Source: CBDFKF01 sp965248765 (lineage in GTDB: Bacteria > Pseudomonadota > Alphaproteobacteria > VGEJ01). Taken from it: a stretch of 64,000 bases of DNA. The stretch's first letter is position 1. Each line of letters opens with the position of its first letter. Made by a program: the position numbers and the translations under genes. Below the pieces are notes generated by a model, which was not told the origin of the DNA, made no database searches, and saw only the letters and a program-made list of their open reading frames with translations. The stretch spans positions 248,001-312,000 of the forward strand of contig CBDFKF010000004.1 in assembly GCA_965248765.1 (NCBI GenBank). The letters are read 5' to 3'. This document shows positions 36,520-43,780 of this stretch, in pieces.

Positions 36520-37671
36520 TCAGCGACGAAACTGCTTTGACAGCGCGAGCCCTTGGCGTTGGTATGACGAGCCGATGGCGGCGCCATAGAGCTTGTCGGG
36601 CTTGGCGGTCAGTCGTTCGTAAAGGAGCCGGCCAACGATCTGGCCATCCTCGATGACGAACGGCACCTCGTGCGAGCGAACTTCCAGCACCCCGCGTGTC
36701 CCGGCGCCGCCCATCTCCTGGTGGCCAAAACCCGGATCGAAGAAGCCGGCATAGTGCACGCGGAATTCGCCGACAAGGGTGTCGTAGGCGATCATCTCCG
36801 CGGCATGATCGAGCGGGACCGTCACCGCCTCCTTCGAGGCGAGTATGTGAAAGTCGTTGGGATCGAGAACGATGCTGCGGTCCGCCCGTGCTCGCATCGG
36901 CTCCCAGTAATCGAGCGGCTCATAGCGACCGATAGCCTCGATATCGATGAGACCGGCGTGCTTCTTGGCGCGATAGCCGATGATGTCCGCACCGTCGGAA
37001 CCTGCGGCGTCGACCGAAAGCGCGAGCAGTCCTTGCTTGATGTCGGCGGGACCGGCGGCGTCATCGACCAAGCCGATATCATTGTGCAGGCGGCGCAGGC
37101 CTATATCGGTGCGCCGGGGCGAACCGCGCTTCAACCTCAGCTGCATGAGGCGTGAGCCGGCGCGCACGAGAATGCTGAACGAGCGCGGCGCGATCTGGAT
37201 CCACATCGGGCCGCGATAGCCCTGTCCGACCTGATCGAATTCAAGGCCGTAGTCGACGATGAGCCGCGCGAAGACGTCGAGGCGCCCGGTCGAGCTCTTG
37301 GGATTGGCGATCGCCGCCGTGTTGGCCGGGAGCCTCAGCTCCTCGACGAGCGGCGCGATGTAGACGCAATCTTTCTCGAGGACCGCCCCCTCTGAGAGGT
37401 CGATCCGGTGCATCGCCAGGGCCTCGATCTTCTGGCGCACCGAGGCACGCCGCCCCGGCAGGAAGCTTGCGCGCACACGATATGCGAACTCGCCGAGACG
37501 GAGGTCGATGCTCGCCGGTTGGACCTGGTCATCGCCGATGGGGATGGACGCATCGATCTCGCCGCGTGAAATCGCCGCGCGAATCGCCTGCGATGGCAGC
37601 ACGCCGGTGCTGAACTCGGCAGCCGGCGCGGCCGGTAAGTCGAGCGTCGGGAGCTCATCTTGCGAGGACAT
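36520..37671 (-). CDS. dcd: 2'-deoxycytidine 5'-triphosphate deaminase, long form
   Basis: Supplies dUTP for thymidylate synthesis by deaminating dCTP. The start at ATG 37671 (MSSQDELPTLDLPAAPA) gives 383 residues, about twice the length of E. coli Dcd, with two trimeric-dUTPase-like halves: ASIDLRLGEFAYR and SSTGRLDVFARL in the first, and GFFDPGFGHQEMGGAGTRGVLEVRSHEVPF in the second (shown here in part). This is the alphaproteobacterial long family. In-frame sequence upstream to 37836 looks non-coding. Confidence 0.9.
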   Translation of the reverse strand: MSSQDELPTLDLPAAPAAEFSTGVLPSQAIRAAISRGEIDASIPIGDDQVQPASIDLRLGEFAYRVRASFLPGRRASVRQKIEALAMHRIDLSEGAVLEKDCVYIAPLVEELRLPANTAAIANPKSSTGRLDVFARLIVDYGLEFDQVGQGYRGPMWIQIAPRSFSILVRAGSRLMQLRLKRGSPRRTDIGLRRLHNDIGLVDDAAGPADIKQGLLALSVDAAGSDGADIIGYRAKKHAGLIDIEAIGRYEPLDYWEPMRARADRSIVLDPNDFHILASKEAVTVPLDHAAEMIAYDTLVGEFRVHYAGFFDPGFGHQEMGGAGTRGVLEVRSHEVPFVIEDGQIVGRLLYERLTAKPDKLYGAAIGSSYQRQGLALSKQFRR

Positions 37672-37919
37672 ACCGAGGCACCTTAGCGTGTATGCCGGTC
37701 CGGGCAAGCCAGCGATGGCCTGGCCAGACCGGCCCCGCGCGTCGTCCACAGCGACCGCTCCGGACAAGTTACCGCCCCGCCTACCGTTCTTGCAGTTTTC
37801 CTTGTTTTCCACGGCCGAGCGGTTTCTTGGGGACAACCGGGTCGGCGGGCTGCTTTCGTTGTCGTGGCATCGACCCTTGGCTATCCTGACCGCGCCGCAA
37901 TTCGGATTGGGGGATGCGC

Positions 37920-38282
37920 ATGATCATCGAAGAACGCTACTACGTTTGTTATCCGGGTAAGACCGCGGAGTTTCTTGAGATCTACAAAAAAGGTTGCCTC
38001 AAGGTCCAGTCGTGCATCCTCGGCTGCTTCATCGGCATGTGGGAGACCGAGATCGGCGGCAACTTGAGCCAGGTCGTCCACATGTGGGGCTACAAGGACC
38101 TGCTCGATCGTTCACGCCGGCGCGCGCGCCTGTTCAAGAACAAGGAGTTCCTCGCGAACGCGGCCGGCCTGCTGCCCTGCATCATGACGATGGAGAACCG
38201 CATCCTGGTTCCGGCCCCCTTCTCGCCGCTTGGCGGCGACAAGCCCTACGGCGGTGCTGGTGCTATTAAGGTGAGGATGTAG
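37920..38282 (+). CDS. NIPSNAP family protein
   Basis: A 120-residue protein starting MIIEERYYVCYPGKTAEFLEIY, the standard opening of NIPSNAP-type ferredoxin-like alpha/beta barrels, small proteins often found beside catabolic enzymes but without a firmly known activity. GGGGGA lies 6 bases before the ATG at 37920; the ATG at 37914 would overlap that Shine-Dalgarno. It is one of few plus-strand genes and converges on, and overlaps by 17 bp, the YhfX-like gene. Divergent dcd lies 248 bp away; no clear promoter stands out in that gap. Confidence 0.82.
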   Translation: MIIEERYYVCYPGKTAEFLEIYKKGCLKVQSCILGCFIGMWETEIGGNLSQVVHMWGYKDLLDRSRRRARLFKNKEFLANAAGLLPCIMTMENRILVPAPFSPLGGDKPYGGAGAIKVRM

Positions 38283-39496
38283 CGCGCGCGGGTGTCGGAC
38301 CGCCGCCCCACTCGGCGGCCCGTCCTTCGCCATTCCACACGCCCTCGATACTCGGGGCGCCGGCAGCGATGCCCGAGATCGGTACGATGAAGGCCCGCTT
38401 GACGAAGGCTTGAGCGCGAAAGCCGAACACGACAGAGTCGCCCGGGCGGATCGGAGCGCCGCCCTCGGCCTCGAGCTTGCCGTAGTAGTCGATCGCCCCG
38501 GGCGCCGGCATGATCGCCCGCGTCCGGTTGGCAAGCGCAGTCTCGGGATCGCGGCCGACCATGGCCTTGACCTCGTAGTCTTCGAACACCGGATCGATGT
38601 AGAGCCCACCGCCCAGGCAGAACGCCTCGCCCCCGTGGAAGTGGGAGACCTCGGTCACATACAGCATGGCCGGCCGCTCCGGCAGCTCGCGGACCGCATG
38701 CAGCGGCGTCGTGCCGGTCAGACCGTGGCCCGGCTCGACCTGGGTGGCACCGGCCTCTGCAAGGATGCTAAGCAACTGCGATGAGGTCGTGCCGGGCGCA
38801 TTGATGGCAATGTCGCGGACGCCGGCCTTCTCCAGTGCCTCCGCGCCTTTCCGCAATGTCGCCATGTTGGGGGTGAGGTACACGTCATTCTTCGCGGCAT
38901 CGAACAGCAACGTCGGGAAGCTCGTGATGCCGGCGAAACGTGCGCCGTCGAGTCGGTCCAGCGACTGGGCGACGGCCTTGACGTCGGCGGCATCGAAGCC
39001 GCCCTCGTGACCCGGGCAAAAAGGTATCGCCCGGCGCCCGGATGCGCGCCAGCAGGGGTTGTACGCGATTCGCCTGCGCTGCCGCGGCGGCGGCCTCCGC
39101 TGCTTTCTCGGGATTGAACACCGTCCAATAATCGGCCGCCATCGCCGCCGCCTCCGCTGCCTCGGCGCGGGCGATCTGGCCGAGGTGGCCGACATGACCC
39201 ACCTGATAACCATGGGCGTGAAGCGTGCGGGCGCACGCCATGTCGACGGCGACGAAACGGTCGATGCCCCCTGCCGCAGCCGCGCCGATCGCCGGCGGGT
39301 TGCGGCCGATCTGCTTGGTCATCGCGAACACCGCGAGGTTATGGCGGGCCGCCTCGGCCACGATCGTGCGCGCATTTTCGGTGATGGCATCGAGATCAAG
39401 CACGTAGCTATTGGCCGGCAGCAGCCCTTCTTGATGCAGAGCCACCGTGGTCTCGACGAACGTACGATTGCGGCGCACCAACGGCTCAAGGAACAT
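38266..39496 (-). pseudogene. YhfX-like PLP-dependent protein (alanine-racemase-type barrel), frameshifted
   Basis: Two overlapping frames together make one protein of about 409 residues. The first (from ATG 39496, with GGAGG upstream) contains SYVLDLDAITENARTI and FAMTKQIGRNPP, where the Lys is the likely PLP-binding residue of the racemase fold. After RIRAPGDTF the frame is lost at a run of five T (minus strand; AAAAA at 39018-39022). Removing one T restores DTFCPGHEGGFDAADV and the rest (YVTEVSHFHGGEAFCLGGGLY to the stop at 38266). Length, fold and motif order resemble YhfX and D-amino-acid/threonine-aldolase relatives. The break may be real or a homopolymer sequencing error. The gene is 15 bp after the flavin oxidoreductase. 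Confidence 0.75.
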
Positions 39497-39511
39497 CGTT
39501 GACCTCCATCC

Positions 39512-41704
39512 CTAATGGGCGCGGCGGGCGAGCTTGGGGAAGACCTCATCGCCCCAGATCTGGCGCTCGCGGATGAAGGGGAGCGGCTGCTGCGGATCCG
39601 CGGATTCGAACTCTTGGGCCAGGCGGTGGCCGTCAAAGACGGCTTCTGCCAACTGGCGTGGCGCGTAGCCGTCACCGATCTGGTAGATCCCGCGAATGCC
39701 CCGGTCTACCCACTCCTCCTTCCGGGCTCTCAGATCGCGATAGAGCCCGTCGCTGGCGATGCGGGCCGTAACGAGGATCAGAGAATCGCAGACAATCGGC
39801 TCGACGCTCGTCCCCGGCGAGTGCGGATGTATCCCGCGCGCGGGCTCGATGGTGCGCCGATAGCCGTCGCGATGGATATCGTAAATCCGGGCCGTCACCG
39901 CGTTGTCGATCTCGACCGTTTCGATCCAGCTATGGCAGCGCTGCGCGATCCCTTTCTCGTACAGCATCCGCAGGATGTTCGGCTGCTCGAGCGTGAACAG
40001 CGTCATCGGCGCCGGCGCCGGATACGGTGTCACCAGTGTGACCTCTTTTCCTCGATCGGCCATCAACTCGGCCATCGCGACACCGACGAAGTGCCCCTCC
40101 GCATCGAGCACCACGACCCGCTCACCTATCTCTTTGCCGGCCATCACCGCTTCGGGCGTCAAGCACTGTGGGAGATCGGCATCGGCGCCGGGGATCGGCG
40201 CCAATGTGATATGGCTGAAACCATTACCGGCCCAGGCGGCGCCGGTGGCGAGCACGATTTTCTCGGCCTCGTAGCTCAGCACGTTGTCCGCACTCATCGG
40301 ACCGATGCCGGTGTGCACGTCGACCGAGCTCAGTTTGGCGATCTGGGTGCGGCGGTACTCGACCACCGGGCCCCATTCCGTCAGGCCGGGATACCGCATT
40401 ACATCGCGGAGGTGACCGCCGATTTCAGCCTCAGCTTCCCGCAAGTGGACGTCGTAGCCGCGTTCGCCCAGCACTCGTGCGCATTCGAGCCCGGATGGAC
40501 CGGCGCCGACCACGAGCACCCAGCACCGATCCTTGGTCTTGATGAAGCGTTCGGGGTGCCAACCGCGGCGATACTCCTCCATCGAGGTCGGGTTCTGGGT
40601 GCACACCATATGGCCGCCGCGGTCGCCGCGAGCGATGCAGATGTTGCAGCCGATGCATTCGCGGATATCGTCGATCCGGCCCTCGGCGATCTTGCTCGGT
40701 AGAAACGGATCGGCGATCGAGGGCCGCGCCGCGCCAATGATATCGGCCTGACCCGATGTGATGACCTGAAGCATGTCGTCGGGGCTCGTGAGGCGGCCGA
40801 CGATCACCACTGGCGCTTTGGTGTGGCTGCGAATGTGGCGGGTAAACGGCGCCTGATGGTTGGCCCGGTAGAACCGCGACGGCCCCGCGTCCTCGCCCCA
40901 CTCATCGAGATCGCCGATGTTGATGTCCCATACATCGACGAGCCCATCGCCCTCGAACAGCTCGATCAGGCGCAGGATATCCTCGCCGTGGGCCTCGATC
41001 CCGCCGGGGTTAATCAGTTGATCGACCGAGACTCGGGTCGCAATGGCACAGTGATCGCCGGCGGCCTTCTTGACGGCCTCCAGGCTCTCTCGCCAAAAGC
41101 GAGTCCGGTTCTCCAACGAGCCGCCGTAGCGATCGGTTCGCTTGTTGAAATAGGGCGAGAAGAACTGGACTGTGAGCACGGCGTGGCCGGCGTGGACGTA
41201 GACGATATCGAAACCGGCATCCACCGCCCGCGCTGCCGCCTCACCGTAATAGCCTTGGACACGTGCGATATCATCTTCGTCGGCGGCATGGGCATAGGTC
41301 TGGGGTGTCCACGCCAAGGTCATGCCGACGGGTGCGATCGAGACGCCGCGGGATTCCATATTGGGCGAGAACGCGCCGAGATGGCATAGCTCGACGCCCG
41401 CCAGCGCATCCCACTTGTGAACACTGTCGACCATGTGGCGAAGGTTGATGACATCACCCTCATCCCACAGGCTCGCCACATCGTGCGGCGTCTGGTCTTG
41501 GCCCGCAGGGTCGATCGAGCAACACTCCGTGTTGACGACCGCCCAGCCGCCCTCGGCCTTCATCTCCCGCATCGCTGACGTGATGCCGGGCCGGTTGGAA
41601 CCGACACCGTTGCAGTGCGGCGCCTGGTAGAAGCGGTTTTTCATCGTCTTGGGGCCGATGCGAACCGGCTCGAATAGGCGGTCGTATCGTCTCTCGCCTG
41701 CCAC
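39512..41704 (-). CDS. Trimethylamine-dehydrogenase-like flavin/iron-sulfur oxidoreductase
   Basis: A 730-residue Old-Yellow-Enzyme barrel plus ADP- and NAD-binding domains, collinear with trimethylamine dehydrogenase (TMADH). C31 in YQAPHCNG corresponds to the cysteine that links FMN in TMADH (Cys30), and C350, C353, C356 and C368 match its 4Fe-4S ligands. DRYGGSLENRTRFW, WGEDAGPSRFY and VLVVGAGPSGLE are well conserved. The substrate pocket differs: of the TMADH aromatic cage (Tyr60, Trp264, Trp355) only the central Trp remains (W259), while the others are C61 and G360. So it likely dehydrogenates some other, probably larger or more polar, amine; electrons would go to an ETF, which is not in the window. 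Start is GTG with GGGGAGGA upstream. It is followed by the YhfX-like gene and preceded by an MFS exporter. Confidence 0.88.
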   Translation of the reverse strand: MAGERRYDRLFEPVRIGPKTMKNRFYQAPHCNGVGSNRPGITSAMREMKAEGGWAVVNTECCSIDPAGQDQTPHDVASLWDEGDVINLRHMVDSVHKWDALAGVELCHLGAFSPNMESRGVSIAPVGMTLAWTPQTYAHAADEDDIARVQGYYGEAAARAVDAGFDIVYVHAGHAVLTVQFFSPYFNKRTDRYGGSLENRTRFWRESLEAVKKAAGDHCAIATRVSVDQLINPGGIEAHGEDILRLIELFEGDGLVDVWDINIGDLDEWGEDAGPSRFYRANHQAPFTRHIRSHTKAPVVIVGRLTSPDDMLQVITSGQADIIGAARPSIADPFLPSKIAEGRIDDIRECIGCNICIARGDRGGHMVCTQNPTSMEEYRRGWHPERFIKTKDRCWVLVVGAGPSGLECARVLGERGYDVHLREAEAEIGGHLRDVMRYPGLTEWGPVVEYRRTQIAKLSSVDVHTGIGPMSADNVLSYEAEKIVLATGAAWAGNGFSHITLAPIPGADADLPQCLTPEAVMAGKEIGERVVVLDAEGHFVGVAMAELMADRGKEVTLVTPYPAPAPMTLFTLEQPNILRMLYEKGIAQRCHSWIETVEIDNAVTARIYDIHRDGYRRTIEPARGIHPHSPGTSVEPIVCDSLILVTARIASDGLYRDLRARKEEWVDRGIRGIYQIGDGYAPRQLAEAVFDGHRLAQEFESADPQQPLPFIRERQIWGDEVFPKLARRAH

Positions 41705-41750
41705 GCGGTCCTCCCCTTCCCGCCCCGCTCAGCCTCAGGGTATCGTACGG

Positions 41751-42962
41751 TTATTCGGCGGCGCCAGTCTCAGCAACGGCCGAGCGCCGCGACCTCAGCG
41801 CGAGCCCGAATGCGCCGGCCGCAAGTAGGCCGCCAGCCAGCATTACGGCGACCATCGGCGTCGCGCTATCGACGATCAGGGCGCCCACTACGAACGACGT
41901 CACCGCGCCTGCAGCCATCTGCAAAAAGCCGATGAGGCCCGACGCCGCTCCGATGCGGCGCGGATCGAGACCGACGCCGGCGGCGATGGCGTTGGGCATG
42001 CTCATGCCGTTGGCGACCGCGATCACCGACATCGCCCCGAACATTGTTAGCGCTGTCACTTCGCCCGCCGCTGCGGCCACGGCCAAGGCCACCGTCCCGA
42101 TGATCGCAATCGTCGTGCCGACGCCGATCATGCGATCGCTGCCAACCCGGACCGAGTAGCGGCCGGCCGCAAGATTGCCGGCCATATAGAATATCGAAAC
42201 GGCGATGAAATAGAGCCCGAACTCGTTGGCCGGGCGCCGCAGCAGCTCAACCATTACGTAGGGCGAGCCGCTGAGAAAGGCGAAGAATATCGACGACGTG
42301 AAGCCGACGAAGAAGGCGTAGCCGCAAAAGGCCGGCATGCGCAGCAACTGCAGAAGGCTAGCCGCGTAGACGCCGGCGCTCACGCCATGATCGGGGGGCC
42401 TGTGAGTCTCGCCCAAGCGGTAGGCTGCGCCGGCCAGTACCAACAGACCGAACGCCGTCACGAATACAAAGCCTGCCCGCCAGCCGAACCAGACGTCGAG
42501 ATAGCCGCCGATGACCGGACCGAGCATCGGCGCCACGACCATCGCCATCGTGACATAGCCCAGCATGCTGGCGGCATGCTCGGGTCCGTAGTGGTCGCGG
42601 ATGATCGCACGGCCCATCACGATTCCGGCGCAGCCGCCCACCGCCTGCACAATCCGGCCGGCAATCAAGACCTCGATGCTAGGCGCCAACGCGCCGACCA
42701 CGCTGCCACCCAAAAAGAGCAACAGCCCGACCAGCAGCGCCGGACGTCGGCCGAACCGGTCCGAGGCCGGCCCGTAAAGAAGCTGGGCTACGGCAAAGCC
42801 AACCAGATAGAGGCTGAGAGCCAGTTGGACCGTGTCGTAGCCGCGGTCGAACGCGTGCTGTATCCCGGGCAGGGAGGGTAGCAACACGTTGAGCGCCAGA
42901 GGGCCCAATCCGCTGGCGGCGATTAGGACGACGAGCGGAGGACGTCGAGCGGCAGCGTGCAC
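41751..42962 (-). CDS. MFS transporter, Bcr/CflA-type drug exporter
   Basis: A 403-residue protein with about 12 membrane helices, the DHA1 motif A GPASDRFGRRPALL between helices 2 and 3 and the Bcr/CflA-like GGCAGIVMGRAIIRDHYG. Substrate is unknown; relatives export drugs, sulfonamides or amino-acid derivatives. It lies 46 bp upstream of the TMADH-like gene in the same direction, so it may serve that small cluster. The start is GTG at 42962; no strong Shine-Dalgarno is visible. Confidence 0.85.
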   Translation of the reverse strand: MHAAARRPPLVVLIAASGLGPLALNVLLPSLPGIQHAFDRGYDTVQLALSLYLVGFAVAQLLYGPASDRFGRRPALLVGLLLFLGGSVVGALAPSIEVLIAGRIVQAVGGCAGIVMGRAIIRDHYGPEHAASMLGYVTMAMVVAPMLGPVIGGYLDVWFGWRAGFVFVTAFGLLVLAGAAYRLGETHRPPDHGVSAGVYAASLLQLLRMPAFCGYAFFVGFTSSIFFAFLSGSPYVMVELLRRPANEFGLYFIAVSIFYMAGNLAAGRYSVRVGSDRMIGVGTTIAIIGTVALAVAAAAGEVTALTMFGAMSVIAVANGMSMPNAIAAGVGLDPRRIGAASGLIGFLQMAAGAVTSFVVGALIVDSATPMVAVMLAGGLLAAGAFGLALRSRRSAVAETGAAE

Positions 42963-43083
42963 TTTGGACCAGCCGGGGATCGGGCCTCGATTTGCCCGGG
43001 CGAGAGACCCGCGGCGGTGGCAGTCTAGTCATACCGAAGGCGCGACGACACCGCCCGGTAAGACCGGGCGCCGCGGGGCGTCG

Positions 43084-43159
43084 TGGTGGGCGGTGACGGG
43101 CTCGAACCGCCGACATCCACGGTGTAAACGTGGCGCTCTACCAGCTGAGCTAACCGCCC
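43084..43159 (-). tRNA. tRNA-Val (anticodon TAC)
   Basis: A 76-nt cloverleaf on the minus strand: acceptor GGGCGGT pairs with ACCGCCC, anticodon arm CCACG-TTTACAC-CGTGG with TAC, T arm around GGTTCGAGCCC, encoded CCA. It lies 107 bp after hupB, an arrangement often seen in alphaproteobacteria. Confidence 0.97.
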
Positions 43160-43266
43160 ATCCGGCCGACGCTAGCAGCGATGGCGGGTCCTCGGAAACT
43201 GCCGCGATACGCCGCTGCCCGACGGTCGGGAAGTACCGCCGCCGGGCGCCGAGGTTTTGAGAGAGT

Positions 43267-43539
43267 CTAGTTGACGGCGTCTTTCAAGGCCTTGCCGGCC
43301 TTGAACTTCGGTTGGTTGGAAGCAGGAATGTGGATCGCCTCGCCGGTGCGCGGGTTGCGGCCTTCCGACGCCTTGCGCCTGGCCACGCTGAACGTCCCGA
43401 AACCGACCAGCCTAACGTCGGTCCCCTGAGACAAGCTTCCGGAGATGGTATCGAATACGCCGTCCACTGCCTTCGCCGCATCCGCCTTCGACAATCGCGC
43501 GTTGTTAGCTACTTCCGCAATCAGGTCGTTCTTGTTCAC
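43267..43539 (-). CDS. hupB: DNA-binding protein HU
   Basis: Nucleoid protein, 90 residues from a GTG start at 43539-43537 with AAGGAGGGG upstream. It begins with NKNDLIAEVANNARLSKADA after the initiator and carries the beta-arm GFGTFSVARRKASEGRNPRTGE with the DNA-intercalating region NPRTG and the IPASNQPKFKAGKALKDAV tail. It follows lon with its own promoter, the usual lon-hupB order. Confidence 0.95.
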   Translation of the reverse strand: MNKNDLIAEVANNARLSKADAAKAVDGVFDTISGSLSQGTDVRLVGFGTFSVARRKASEGRNPRTGEAIHIPASNQPKFKAGKALKDAVN

Positions 43540-43616
43540 TGCTCGGCCCCCCTCCTTGGTGTCGCTGGGAAGATGCGTGAATGGATTGTTCGTGAAACGT
43601 CGATGAAGGACGAAAA

Positions 43617-43645
43617 GTGTAGACACCGCCCGCGCGAGGCGTCAA
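43617..43645 (-). promoter_or_regulatory. Promoter for hupB
   Basis: Minus strand: -35 TTGACG (43640-43645), 17-bp spacer, -10 CTACAC (43617-43622). It gives a leader of about 70 bases before the GTG start of hupB and lies directly after the predicted lon terminator. Confidence 0.6.
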
Positions 43646-43649
43646 AGGG

Positions 43650-43699
43650 AAAAACCGAGATATCCCCAGATTTTCGCGGTTTTTGCGGCCTTATCTCGG
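43650..43699 (-). terminator. Predicted terminator after lon
   Basis: Minus strand: CCGAGATA (43699-43692), a 29-base spacer, TATCTCGG (43662-43655), then TTTTT (43654-43650). The long loop lowers confidence, but it lies between lon and the hupB promoter, where a terminator is expected. Confidence 0.5.
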
Positions 43700-43780
43700 G
43701 TCCCGACGGCCGGCAGCGAAGCGCCGCCCTCAAACGACGTTCGAGATCGCCCGTTCTCGGGGTGGCGGGTACCGGCCGCT

